Below, piece by piece: positions 1-7,883 of a stretch of DNA of 36,985 nucleotides. The stretch's first letter is position 1. The number at the start of each line of letters is the position of its first letter. The notes beneath the pieces were generated by a model. It was not told the DNA's origin. It saw only the letters and a program-made list of their open reading frames with translations, and did not search any database. A program made the translations under genes and the position numbers. This stretch comes from RBG-13-43-22 sp040755035 (GTDB lineage Bacteria; Desulfobacterota; RBG-13-43-22). Where the stretch lies: positions 1-36,985 of the forward strand of contig JBFMBU010000098.1 of assembly GCA_040755035.1 (NCBI GenBank). Reading direction: 5' to 3'.

Positions 1-372
1 CATTTCATCCTTTAAAGGGCCGACCGGGAGTTCTTGGCGTATCTCTGCTGCCTCCCTGGTCAGATCGATCCCATAGCGCTGGAGCATTTCAAAGGGTGGA
101 GGAAAACAGGTGGCGTAAAAATGGACGGTGCTCCCGCCGGTAGTGATCCCCCTGACCATTCCCAGGAGCTGTCTGGTCAATAACAGGCTTTTGCCCGGGG
201 ATAGCAGGGTCTTGGCCCCATAGCGGAAACTTCCAGTTAAAGGGTCATTATCCCCCCATTCCAGGATGAGCACCTTCTTTTTGCGGCGGGTTAATTCTTT
301 GGCCACTGTGGCCCCACCCGGGCCGGTCCCTACGATAATGAACTCGGGATCGGTTTCTCTTTCTTTGTTCAT
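1..372 (-). CDS. FAD-dependent oxidoreductase, GMC-like, N-terminal part (runs off window)
   Basis: The reading frame starts at the ATG at 372 behind a good ribosome site (GGGAGGAAA) and is still open at the window edge, so only the first 124 residues are seen. Near the N-terminus is a dinucleotide-binding Rossmann motif, GTGPGGATVAKEL, followed by a beta strand ending in an acidic residue (KVLILEWG), which is the FAD ADP-binding signature. Further on is RGITTGGSTVHFYA, resembling the substrate-side glycine-rich region of GMC oxidoreductases (choline/glucose/cholesterol oxidase group). Family members oxidise alcohol groups using FAD. It is downstream of an amino-acid permease gene on the same strand, 90 nt away, possibly one operon. 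The substrate cannot be told from this fragment. Confidence 0.75.
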   Translation of the reverse strand, partial: MNKERETDPEFIIVGTGPGGATVAKELTRRKKKVLILEWGDNDPLTGSFRYGAKTLLSPGKSLLLTRQLLGMVRGITTGGSTVHFYATCFPPPFEMLQRYGIDLTREAAEIRQELPVGPLKDEM

Positions 373-462
373 CTTTTCCTCCCGGTGATGAAGTTATCTA
401 AAGGAAATTTTCCAAGATTCAGAGGCGCAAACGCTTTTTCATATTCCCCGGAGAAGCGTCTC

Positions 463-1902
463 CTACTCGTCGTGTCCTGTGATCTGCCTGGTTCGTTCTT
501 TCCAATTCACCCCCCTTTTTTTCAGCCGGTTTACCCGCAGGACATAATAGAGGCTGAAAAGCAGGGTGACTCCTATCAGCAGCCCGAGTATCAGAACCGT
601 ATTTTCGTAATCCAAGAGGACCAGCCCCACAAAGGGAAGGCTGGTGAGGGCCGTTAGAACGGCCAGAACTATCAACCAGGGTCTGGGAATTCGGATGAAG
701 GCCCTTTGGTAAAGGGAGGGATACCTGGAGGGGAGGTTAATGATGGCCAAGGCGCTGATAACGGTCATGAGAAGGATGCCGACCGCCGCCATGACCCCAT
801 AGAAATCCAGATCGATATGGATAAATTGGAGACAGAGCAAAATAAAGACGACTAAGAAATAAAGGCTGACGGCAGGCAAAGGGGTCAGGGTCCTGGCATT
901 GACTCGGCCGAGCGCTGAGGGCAGCAGATCGTCACGGGCCAGCGACAGTATTTCCCGAGGCAGGGCTATGGCCCCGGCATTAAGGGCGGTCAAGGCGGCA
1001 AAAAACGCTCCGAAACCGATGAAAGCGACCAGACCCTCGGGCAAAAAGGTCCTGGCCGAATCCAGGAGCGGGGCTTTCATTTTCATCAGGGCTTCATAGT
1101 CATAGGGCAGTGAACCGGAGAAGACGATCCCGACAAAGACATAGATCAGGAGCACGATGATTCCTCCGATGGCCATAGCCAGCGGGATGTTTCGTTTCGG
1201 ATTTTTCATTTCTTCGCCCATTTCGGCGATAACCTGGAAGCCCATACAGGCGCTGTAACAGAGGATGACCGCCAGGACCATCCCGCTTAGGCCCCTGGGA
1301 GAGAAAAAAGACAATCGGATGGGCTGGGTGAGGGCGAAAAAACCGCCGATAATAAAAAGGATGAGGGCGAGAACTTTGAGGATGACCATAATGATCTGCA
1401 GCCAGTTAGCCAGTTGAAGCTTAAAAAGATAAAGCCCCATAAAAAGTAGGGGGATAAGAAGGGATAGAATTTTTATTTCTAAAGCCTGGTCAATGCCCCA
1501 GGTCCAGTAAGCCGCGATATTGCCGGCGAACCCGATACAAACGAAGCAGGTCGCGCAAGCCCCGCCCAGAATGGCCCATAAGGAGGTAAGGCTCCCCAAA
1601 TAGGGATTGGAAAGGCGGCTGATGGCCAGGTAAGCTAACCCTGCTCGTGGAATGGCGCTGGAGCCCTGGATGATCGGAATTACCCCCACGGCAGAGAGAA
1701 GGATGGCCAAAGTAAAGGCCAGCCACAGGGCCTTACCGGCGTTGGCCGTAATCGGGGCCAGGAGGGCATAGATGCCCATACCGATGATACTGCCCACAAC
1801 CAGGGCGATTCCTCCTCCCAGGCCGAAGGCCCGTCCAAGTTTGATCTCCCCGGAATAACCCGGTTCGGTTTGGGCCACGTTATTGCAGTCCTCCTTTAGC
1901 AT
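463..1902 (-). CDS. APC-family amino acid permease
   Basis: A 479-residue integral membrane protein with about twelve hydrophobic segments, starting around residue 28. The first segment carries GLGGGIALVVGSIIGMGIY, the glycine-rich helix-1 motif of the amino acid-polyamine-organocation (APC) superfamily, which contacts the substrate backbone. The sequence EMGEEMKNPKRNIPLAM near the middle matches the conserved loop after helix 6 of APC transporters. It probably imports or exchanges amino acids or amines across the inner membrane; the substrate is unknown. It lies 4 nt after an HD-GYP-like gene, so they are very likely cotranscribed. Start: the ATG at 1902 has no clear ribosome site, whereas an in-frame GTG at 1878 follows AAGGAGG at an 11-nt spacing; the shorter form (471 aa) may be the real one. 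Confidence 0.88.
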   Translation of the reverse strand: MLKEDCNNVAQTEPGYSGEIKLGRAFGLGGGIALVVGSIIGMGIYALLAPITANAGKALWLAFTLAILLSAVGVIPIIQGSSAIPRAGLAYLAISRLSNPYLGSLTSLWAILGGACATCFVCIGFAGNIAAYWTWGIDQALEIKILSLLIPLLFMGLYLFKLQLANWLQIIMVILKVLALILFIIGGFFALTQPIRLSFFSPRGLSGMVLAVILCYSACMGFQVIAEMGEEMKNPKRNIPLAMAIGGIIVLLIYVFVGIVFSGSLPYDYEALMKMKAPLLDSARTFLPEGLVAFIGFGAFFAALTALNAGAIALPREILSLARDDLLPSALGRVNARTLTPLPAVSLYFLVVFILLCLQFIHIDLDFYGVMAAVGILLMTVISALAIINLPSRYPSLYQRAFIRIPRPWLIVLAVLTALTSLPFVGLVLLDYENTVLILGLLIGVTLLFSLYYVLRVNRLKKRGVNWKERTRQITGHDE

Positions 1903-1906
1903 TTTT

Positions 1907-2851
1907 TTATTTTTCAGCCAGCACCTGCCCGTAATAGTTTTCCTCGGGTGGCTGTCCCCGCTTTTCTTTAGGAAGGATGAGTTTTCGATAATCGGTTTTT
2001 TCCCGCCGATGGAGGGAAATCAGAAAGCGGACCAGGTTTAAGGAAAAGGTGCCGTTGATCGCCATGTCGGTCAGGACCTCGAGACAAGTCCTCAGGTCAT
2101 AGGCCCGGTTTCGATAGGGGCGAGGGGAAATCAGGGCATCGTAGACATCGCAGAGGGCGATCAATTCAACCATGGGGTCCTTAAGCCGGAGGCCAAAGGG
2201 ATAACCGGAGCCGTCCAGGCGTTCATGATGCTCTAAGGCCACTTTGGCTCCCAAAGAATTTTCCGGGTATTGATAATAGGAATGTAGTACAGCCCCGGCC
2301 AAAACATGATGTCTTAACTGGTCCCTTTCCTCTCGCGTCAGAGGGGTTCTTTTTTGAAGGACGGAGAGAGGAACCGCGATCTTGCCCACATCATGCAGGG
2401 GGCCCATCGAGGCTACCAGAACCTTTCTCCGCTGCTGTTGGATAAAATGCAACGCCATATAAGCTGTCAGGGCGAAGACCCGGAGGCAATGCCAATAGGT
2501 ATCAGGATCCTGCCTTTTGAAGTATTCCAGGGCCTGAATCCCCCAGGAGGGAAGACTGGCCTTATTGGATACTTTCTCAAAAGGGTTCGCCGGTGAGTGG
2601 TGCATTAATAGGGAATAGAAAGGGATCTCTTTGATGGCGTGTAGCAGATCTTTCCCAAAGAGGGGATGGTCACGCAATAAAACGGTTTTGCCGGAAGGAC
2701 CGGCTCGCCGGGCAATATTTTTGAGGAGACGGTTTGAAAAGGACTTTCCCCTACGGATCAGTACTTCTCCCTCCAGGTCCGGAATATCGTAGGACAAGGG
2801 GATGGACCTGAGGACGCGCAAGGGTGTCAATTCCGTAAAAGACCGGTTCAT
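1907..2851 (-). CDS. HD-GYP-like metal-dependent phosphohydrolase
   Basis: A 314-residue soluble protein. Its C-terminal half is an HD-GYP-type domain: a metal-ligand histidine near residue 121, the HD pair in LHDVGK (H153, D154, K157), a further HH around 181-182, HHE at 208-210 and the GxGYP signature in LDGSGYP (212-218), followed by LCDVYDALISPRPYR. HD-GYP enzymes hydrolyse cyclic di-GMP or related cyclic dinucleotides, so a signalling role is likely. The N-terminal 100 residues match no domain I recognise; there is no receiver or membrane sensor domain. The gene ends 4 nt before the APC permease. The motifs look intact, so activity is plausible; the exact nucleotide substrate is inferred from the family only. 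Confidence 0.82.
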   Translation of the reverse strand: MNRSFTELTPLRVLRSIPLSYDIPDLEGEVLIRRGKSFSNRLLKNIARRAGPSGKTVLLRDHPLFGKDLLHAIKEIPFYSLLMHHSPANPFEKVSNKASLPSWGIQALEYFKRQDPDTYWHCLRVFALTAYMALHFIQQQRRKVLVASMGPLHDVGKIAVPLSVLQKRTPLTREERDQLRHHVLAGAVLHSYYQYPENSLGAKVALEHHERLDGSGYPFGLRLKDPMVELIALCDVYDALISPRPYRNRAYDLRTCLEVLTDMAINGTFSLNLVRFLISLHRREKTDYRKLILPKEKRGQPPEENYYGQVLAEK

Positions 2852-2916
2852 TTCCTCCGTTTTCCCCAGGGGATTAAAAAAAAGGAAAATACTTCCGGAC
2901 AGAACAGCTACGTACT

Positions 2917-2961
2917 ATTATACAGGAATTATTATAATTTAATACTAAAAAAATAAAGCAA
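2917..2961 (-). promoter_or_regulatory. AT-rich putative promoter region for the HD-GYP/permease operon
   Basis: On the minus strand this AT-rich stretch contains two TATAAT hexamers (plus-strand 2931-2936 and 2917-2922), the second preceded directly by TG. The only upstream -35-like hexamer is TTGCTT (2956-2961), at a loose 19-nt spacing from the first. It lies 66-110 nt upstream of the HD-GYP start. The match is by eye and the -35 is weak. Confidence 0.3.
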
Positions 2962-2972
2962 AGGAGAAATAG

Positions 2973-3245
2973 TTAGGGTTGGTGAAATATCGAAAAAAGA
3001 TCCGGCCCTTCAATCGTCGAGTAGCTGCCCGCCCTTACCATTAATAAATTTTTCCCGTCCTTCCGGCCTAAGGGCTTCCAGGACCCAGTTTTTGATTTCC
3101 TCATGGGGAAGGTCCGCACAAAGTAAAACAGTCGCACGGCCTTTTGAATATCGTCCTGGCTGTCGCCGGACATTTCTTTGGCAATTTTTTGAATGGCTTC
3201 CGCCCCGGCGTCAATGATATACGTCGGTTCCAGGTATTCCTGCAT
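2973..3245 (-). pseudogene. Remnant of a transglutaminase-like protein fused out of frame to an unrelated tail
   Basis: The 90-codon frame starts with a good ribosome site (GGGGGGAG) and the first ~44 residues (YIIDAGAEAIQKIAKEM, then DDIQKAVRLFYFVR) match my memory of the N-terminus of bacterial transglutaminase-like (papain-fold) proteins, which normally continue for more than 200 residues. After the VR at about residue 44 the similarity stops and the rest (TFPMRKSKTGSWKP...) reads like an out-of-frame translation. In the +1 frame the same DNA gives a natural-looking protein end, DLPHEEIKNWVLEALRPEGR, continuing to GGQLLDD and a stop at about 3011. This looks like a deletion that joined the head of one gene to the tail of another. 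No catalytic Cys-His-Asp region remains. It follows the LUD gene by 19 nt. Confidence 0.55.
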
Positions 3246-3264
3246 GGTCTCCCCCCTTATTCCC

Positions 3265-3909
3265 TTAATACCCCAAATTCTCTTTGATCAATACAACCGA
3301 CATATCGGTCATCATCGGCCGTCGATGAAAGATGGTGGTGATATTGCAGATTCTCTGGGGTGAATGACAATCGCTGCAAATTCCGGTCTCGACGCAGGGC
3401 GGTTTGATATTGAAATCCTTGGCCCTTAAGGGACCAGCCACCTGTTTGGCCCGTTTCATGGCTGAATCAAAGTCGGGAGTGACCTTGTTCATTCCGGAGA
3501 CGATGACCACTTTTTTAGGACCGAACATGGAAGCGGCGATGCGGTTGCCGGCTCCGTCGATATTAATGATTTCACCGCTAGCCGAGATGGCATTGGCACT
3601 GCACAAGAAGCAATCGCAGCGCCCTTGCTGAAGGCGGCAATTCAGGCTCTCTTCCGGGCTGAGTCCGGGCCGCCAGTGGTCGTAAACGGTCTTTTTCCTG
3701 CTATCGAGTTCGTCCACGATCCCCAGGGTCCGAACCGTGTCCGAACCGGCGACACCAAAGGTTTCATATCCCGAGATCATGTTCAGGATAAAATTTCCGG
3801 CTTCTTCCCCGGTTGAAAACAGATGAGCGTCAAAACCGTTTTTCTTCAGTGAAGCGACGCATTTCTCCCCCAGTTTTTCCCATTGCCATAATTGATTGTT
3901 CTTGGCCAC
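3265..3909 (-). CDS. LUD-domain protein (LutC/YkgG-like, lactate utilisation family)
   Basis: A 214-residue soluble protein matching the LUD domain (formerly DUF162). Typical features are GYETFGVAGSDTVRTLGI, the HWRPGLSPEES segment, and SANAISASGEIINIDGAGNR followed by GPKKVVIVSGMNKV. These proteins are usually accessory parts of L-lactate oxidation complexes (LutABC), or stand-alone proteins in anaerobes. The C-terminal part has four cysteines in the spacing C-x5-C-x2-C-x6-C (CVETGICSDCHSPQRIC), which could bind a metal or Fe-S cluster; that is inference. No LutA or LutB lies beside it; the divergent neighbour is a DUF362 ferredoxin-like protein, so a link to electron transfer is possible. 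Confidence 0.82.
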   Translation of the reverse strand: MAKNNQLWQWEKLGEKCVASLKKNGFDAHLFSTGEEAGNFILNMISGYETFGVAGSDTVRTLGIVDELDSRKKTVYDHWRPGLSPEESLNCRLQQGRCDCFLCSANAISASGEIINIDGAGNRIAASMFGPKKVVIVSGMNKVTPDFDSAMKRAKQVAGPLRAKDFNIKPPCVETGICSDCHSPQRICNITTIFHRRPMMTDMSVVLIKENLGY

Positions 3910-4045
3910 TTTATTGCCTCCGCTGATTTATTTATGATAGTCTCGTTTGCCCCGGTTTGGCCCCCGGCACCTATTTTTTTATCCCGGCCAAAAGACAGCA
4001 AACGGTCCGATACAGGGATCGGAAAACGTATTTTCTATCGTACCG

Positions 4046-4072
4046 TTTCCCTTTTGTTCCGTCAAAGGGAAA
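4046..4072. repeat. Perfect 9-bp inverted repeat in a divergent intergenic region
   Basis: TTTCCCTTT (4046-4054) and AAAGGGAAA (4064-4072) are perfect complements around a 9-nt loop, between the divergent LUD and DUF362 genes. No T-run follows on either strand, so it does not look like a terminator. It could be an operator or leader structure. A second, looser pair, AAACGGT near 4000 and ACCGTTT near 4043, lies just upstream. Confidence 0.4.
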
Positions 4073-4110
4073 ATAGGAGGGCCTTTATTTCTTTATGTCA
4101 ATTTTTCTCC

Positions 4111-4140
4111 TTGACCGTTTTCTTCCCCTTGTTTTATATT
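4111..4140 (+). promoter_or_regulatory. Putative sigma-70-type promoter for the DUF362 gene
   Basis: TTGACC (4111-4116) and TATATT (4135-4140) are separated by 18 nt, about 50 nt upstream of the ATG at 4188. Each hexamer matches five of six consensus bases. Assigned by eye. Confidence 0.45.
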
Positions 4141-4187
4141 CGGGCCACTATAACATAGCGGCTTCATTTTTTAATTTGAGAGGTGAA

Positions 4188-5297
4188 ATGGCGACTTCGA
4201 CCGTTATCATTGCCGATATCCAGTCTGATCTGAGAGAGAAAATCGAAGGGATCATGGATGCCCTGGCGCCCAGGAGTTTGGCCGGGCAGAGTGTACTGAT
4301 CAAACCCAACATGGTGGGGCCATCCACTCCTGAATGGGGGCATACCACCCACCCGGACATCGTTCGGGCCGTCGTGCAATCCTGCCGGGATCGGGGGGCC
4401 AAAGTCATGGTCGGGGACAATCCCGGGGGGATCAGCCACAATTCCCGCAATGTGGCCCGGATCACGGGCATCCTGGAGGCGGCCGGGGACTGCTTTACCT
4501 CTCTGGCCGAACGGGTGGTGGAGAAAAAAGGGGCCATTTCCGGATTGCCGCTGGTGGTTTCCAAAGCGGTGCTGGAGGCGGATTACCTGATCAATCTGCC
4601 CAAGTTCAAGACCCATCTGCAGATGATCATTTCCGGCGCTATCAAAAATACCTTCGGTTATGTGGCCGGGGCCTGCAAGGCCCGGCTCCACCTGGAGGCC
4701 GCCAACCGGAAACGTTTTGCCGGGGTGGTCTGCGATATTTTCGCCTTACGGCCCCCGGACCTGAACCTCATGGACGCCCTGACCGCCATCGAGGGCAACG
4801 GCCCCTGCCACGGGGGGCATCTCCGGACGGTGAATAAAATCCTGGCCAGCAGCGACGCTTTGGCCTTAGACAGTGTCATGGCCCGCATGATGGGGGTATC
4901 GCCGGACGAGCTCTTTATCCAGAAAGAGGCTGCCGCGCGCGGCCTGGGCAACCTGGCTGAAGAGGACATAGAGATTATCGGAACCTTGACGCCCATCAAA
5001 GATTTCAAGATGCCCGTCACCTTCCGGCGGGAGCTGATGACCGATGGGGACGTCCAGGGATTACGCGATTTGTATCCGGCCGATATGATGAATACCCGCA
5101 TCGGTATCAAACCTTTGCAGGATCCGGAGAAATGCATCCTTTGCGGCGAATGCGCCGCCAACTGTCCGGCCGGGGCGTTGACGGTGGAACCGGATTTTTT
5201 CATAGACGATTCCTGCATCGCCTGTTTTTGCTGCGTCGAACTCTGCACCCGGGGCGCCCTGGGCGTACCGGAAAACGAAGCTTTCCGGCATTATTAA
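4188..5297 (+). CDS. DUF362 protein with C-terminal 2[4Fe-4S] ferredoxin domain
   Basis: A 369-residue protein. The DUF362 domain fills residues 1-300: SVLIKPNMVGP near the N-terminus, GDNPGGISHNS, LINLPKFKTHLQMIISGAIKN in the middle, and ALDSVMARMMG. A ferredoxin module follows with two cluster motifs, C316-x2-C319-x2-C322-x3-C326-P and C343-x2-C346-x2-C349-x3-C353, expected to bind two [4Fe-4S] clusters. DUF362 proteins of this architecture are common in anaerobes and are thought to be redox proteins; their reaction is not settled. I chose the ATG at 4188 because GAGAGGTGAA precedes it and the family similarity begins there; the frame is open further upstream but without a ribosome site. 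A promoter-like pair lies about 50 nt upstream. Confidence 0.85.
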   Translation: MATSTVIIADIQSDLREKIEGIMDALAPRSLAGQSVLIKPNMVGPSTPEWGHTTHPDIVRAVVQSCRDRGAKVMVGDNPGGISHNSRNVARITGILEAAGDCFTSLAERVVEKKGAISGLPLVVSKAVLEADYLINLPKFKTHLQMIISGAIKNTFGYVAGACKARLHLEAANRKRFAGVVCDIFALRPPDLNLMDALTAIEGNGPCHGGHLRTVNKILASSDALALDSVMARMMGVSPDELFIQKEAAARGLGNLAEEDIEIIGTLTPIKDFKMPVTFRRELMTDGDVQGLRDLYPADMMNTRIGIKPLQDPEKCILCGECAANCPAGALTVEPDFFIDDSCIACFCCVELCTRGALGVPENEAFRHY

Positions 5298-5458
5298 CCA
5301 TCATCTAAAGAAAGTATTTTGGCAATGCAAGAATGGTCAATCTCTGTTTCCGATACTTTTGCCTGATGGTGGATGAACCAGACACCCATCCTGGCCGGGC
5401 CATGAATAACTATGGAGTAAAAAATTTCAAGAATAGTTTAACTCATTGAAAGGAAAAG

Positions 5459-6838
5459 ATGAAGGCGCCATTTAATAGAATTCCCTGGGCCAAGGTACTT
5501 GCCGTTCTCTTGCTTGTTCTGATGCCCGTGCCCGTCGGACAGGCGGCGACCATAATCGTGCCCTGCGATATCAACGAACTGATCAAGGCGATCAATACGG
5601 CCAACGAAAATGCCGGTGCGGAGACCCTCGAACTGGCAACCGATTGCACATACACCGCGACCGCGATCGACAACACCGGGGATCGCGGAACGAACGCCTT
5701 CCCGCAAATCACAAGCGATATTACCATTAACGGTCACAACACGACAATTCAGCGAAGCTCCAATTCGGGGACGCCGCAATTTCGCTTTTTTGAAGTTCGG
5801 CCCAGCGGCAAGTTGACGCTGAACCATCTTACTTTTATTAAAGGAATGAATGATGATTTTGAGAACAACCGGGAAAAAGGCGGCGCCATTGCCAACTTTG
5901 GAATACTGGAGGTCTCCAACAACATATTTACCGAGAATCGCGGTGGTTGCGGAGGGGCGATATTTAGTGAAGGCGATACGGCCATCCTCACCGTGACGAA
6001 CAGCACCTTCACAAATAACCCTGCCGATGGCTGAGGCGGCGGAGGAGTTTTCCTTGACCTCGGGTCCGAGGTCACCATCTCGACCAGTTATTTTTCCAAG
6101 AACTCCGGAACCGAAGGCGGCGCGATTGCCTGTGGCGGTAAACTGAGAGTGATCAACACCACTTTTTCTGAAAATGACGCGCCGCCCCGAGGCGCTGCGC
6201 CTGGCGGCGGAGGCGGGATCGCCGCCAATGGCGGATGTACTGCGGAGATTATCGGCTCGACGTTTATGAAAAATTCCGGTAGCGGTAGCGGGGGGGCGAT
6301 TTCATCATATAGCGGCAAGTTCACGATTAGCAACAGCACTTTTTGGGGAAACTCGGCCCCGATGGGGGGCTGCGTTGAGACGCAGGGTCCGGGTGTCGAG
6401 ACGGTGATTCTCCACAGTACCATTGCCGGCAATCAATCAATCGGCGAGGGGAGCGCGATAGTCAATAAGGGAAGCCTGATTCTCCGCAACACGATACTCG
6501 CGAGCAATACCGGCGGATGGCAGTGCGCCGGAACGATTACGGACGGCGGCAACAACTTGCGCTATCCGGCAGACGATACAAGTTGCCCCGGCACGGCGGG
6601 CGATCCAAGACTCGCCGCTCTCGGAAACAACGGGGGCCCGACGCAAACGATGGCCTTGCAATCAGGTAGCGCCGCAATCGATAAAATTCCGGCGGCGAAC
6701 GGCTGCGGCTTTGGTATTACAATCGATCAGCGAGGGGTATCGCGCCCGCAAGGAGTCGCTTGTGACATTGGAGCATTCGAGCTGCAACCGCACCCTTTAG
6801 TCCCCGAAGTGTACCTGCTGCTTTTGTCAAGTGATTAG
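5459..6838 (+). pseudogene. Secreted right-handed beta-helix protein (choice-of-anchor Q type) with one in-frame TGA
   Basis: A 459-codon frame (plus stop) broken only by TGA at 6032-6034 (codon 192); both halves are in the same frame. The start has AAAGGA just upstream and encodes a signal peptide (hydrophobic core residues 12-25, likely cut after GQA). The body is built of beta-helix rungs of the type NSTFTNN, GGAIANFG and GGAISSYSG. The C-terminus has GNNGGPTQTMALQSGSAAID and DQRGVSRPQGVACDIGAFEL, the signature of the choice-of-anchor Q family, so it is probably a cell-surface or secreted protein. Codons look richer in GCG/CGC than in the neighbours, hinting at transfer. Most likely the TGA is a GGA-to-TGA nonsense change or a base-call error. 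A selenocysteine reading is considered because of the hairpin just downstream, but no homologous cysteine position is evident. Confidence 0.75.
6055..6074 (+). other. SECIS-like hairpin 20 nt after the in-frame TGA
   Basis: GACCTCG (6056-6062) and CGAGGTC (6067-6073) form a perfect 7-bp stem, extended to 8 bp by a T-A pair at 6055/6074, closed by a GGTC tetraloop (6063-6066). Bacterial SECIS elements, such as that of E. coli fdhF, lie just 3' of the UGA and present a GGUC-type apical loop to SelB. Here the loop begins 28 nt after the TGA, compared with 18 nt in fdhF as I recall it. The hairpin lies inside coding sequence (LDLGSEV) and could be chance. Confidence 0.3.
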
Positions 6839-6877
6839 ACCGTGACCTGATCGATGGAGGGGGCCAGAGGGGTGAAG

Positions 6878-6910
6878 TCCCCCAAATGATAAAAACCTGC
6901 ATTTGGGGGA
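6878..6910. repeat. 11-bp perfect inverted repeat downstream of the beta-helix gene
   Basis: TCCCCCAAATG (6878-6888) and CATTTGGGGGA (6900-6910) are exact complements around an 11-nt loop, 40 nt after the stop of the beta-helix gene. It could end transcription from the left, but no T-run follows on either strand. The rest of 6839-7106 shows no convincing gene; a 64-codon frame at 6953-7147 has no recognisable content. Confidence 0.45.
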
Positions 6911-7106
6911 AGAGGATAAAACCTACCTCTTTCTGAAAAACGGATAAAGTTTATGCGGTGGTTTCCGCAAGAAATCCCCCTCCGGGAAATACTAAAATCC
7001 GGTGGAGAAAATTTGAATCCGCCCGGCGAGAGGGGTGAGAAAGGGGAAAATCAGGGTCGCAAGGATCAGGAAAGAAGGAGCGTCTTCCATAGACGTCGGT
7101 TGGATT

Positions 7107-7481
7107 TTATTTTTTGGGAAAATACTTCACCTTTCTTATATTCTTAAAATCCGAATCCTGAGTCCATATTAGGGCCTTGAGCTCTTGCGCAGTCGCAAGA
7201 ATAATACTGTTCGCCATTGGAAGGTGATACTCCAGGCTCAGTCTGGAAGCGGCGATTGCCAACGGGGCGCTCAGATCCACAACCTTTCCTTTTTGCATAG
7301 CAACCACCGCCTGCAATGCGTCATTTTCATCGCTCTCCCTTAAAATGACCTTAAAGACTTCGTATATCGTTACCGAGGGAACTATCAGTAATTCCGAATC
7401 ACTCAAGGGGGGTTGGAAGTACTTGGCATTAGGCTCATCGGCAAAGTAGGCGAGCCAGCCGGACGAATCAACGATATTCAT
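7107..7481 (-). CDS. PIN-domain toxin, VapC family
   Basis: A 124-residue PIN-domain protein, the usual size for VapC ribonuclease toxins. It opens with MNIVDSSGWLAYF (D5, first acidic metal ligand) and has E41 in VTIYEVFK. The third acidic position, usually Asp in an LP(M/L)ADS-type motif, is Asn here (LPMANSIILATA, N91; codon AAC). The late TQDSDF motif (D109, D111) is kept. VapC toxins cut tRNA or rRNA using Mg2+ held by these acids, so the D-to-N change may weaken activity. The start overlaps the stop of the AbrB-type antitoxin gene by 4 nt (ATGA), so the pair is translationally coupled. Confidence 0.85.
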   Translation of the reverse strand: MNIVDSSGWLAYFADEPNAKYFQPPLSDSELLIVPSVTIYEVFKVILRESDENDALQAVVAMQKGKVVDLSAPLAIAASRLSLEYHLPMANSIILATAQELKALIWTQDSDFKNIRKVKYFPKK

Positions 7482-7684
7482 AATCGGTCTTTCTCCCGTT
7501 TGAATTCAGTATTAATGCCCTTGAGGAATCCACGGAGTTCCTTGATGTCGCGTTCCGGGATAAGCTCAATTCGGCCGGCATATTCAACGATTTGCATTTT
7601 TTGGCCCGGATGAAGTCCCAATCCCTTCCTGACGGTTTTAGGTATTACGATTTGATATTTAGGGGATACGGTGACAAATTGCAT
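7478..7684 (-). CDS. AbrB/MazE-type antitoxin (VapB-like)
   Basis: A 68-residue protein beginning MQFVTVSPKYQIVIPKTVRK and continuing LGLHPGQKMQIVEYAGRIELIPER, the swapped-hairpin AbrB/SpoVT DNA-binding fold of many VapB and MazE antitoxins. The C-terminal tail (residues 48-68, charged, KELRGFLKGINTEF) is the part expected to bind and block the PIN toxin. The start has GGAGGT six nt upstream. As in other type II systems it should repress its own promoter; a consensus promoter with a palindromic spacer lies directly upstream. Confidence 0.85.
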   Translation of the reverse strand: MQFVTVSPKYQIVIPKTVRKGLGLHPGQKMQIVEYAGRIELIPERDIKELRGFLKGINTEFKREKDRL

Positions 7685-7714
7685 GGTAATACCTCCATCG
7701 ATCTAATATGTTTT

Positions 7715-7743
7715 ACGATATCATGATCGATACGTTTTGTCAA
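7715..7743 (-). promoter_or_regulatory. Promoter of the VapBC-like operon, with palindromic spacer
   Basis: On the minus strand, TTGACA (7738-7743, perfect -35) is 17 nt from TATCGT (7715-7720). The spacer overlaps the palindrome ATCATGAT (7720-7727), a reasonable binding site for the AbrB-type antitoxin acting as autorepressor. The operator role is inferred. Confidence 0.5.
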
Positions 7744-7883
7744 GCCTATTGCCCTGTCTCAACCTTCCCCCCTCACTGAACTATAACCTCTGAAGGAGGG
7801 ATGAAGGACAGCGTCGCTGGTGACGCCTGCCAGATCCCGGCGGCACGGTGTTCAAGGAGAGGGCAGGGTGAGGATGGAGCCGA

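Noticed and set aside
4164..5291. Several minus-strand frames opposite the DUF362 gene
   Set aside because: Antisense shadows in GC-rich coding DNA; translations lack domains.
6944..7000. Possible CRISPR or tandem array from G/A-rich stretches around 6940-7080
   Set aside because: No regularly spaced identical repeats; only purine-rich sequence.
6953..7147. 64-codon frame between the beta-helix gene and the PIN toxin
   Set aside because: Low-complexity charged peptide, no family similarity, overlaps the end of the PIN gene.
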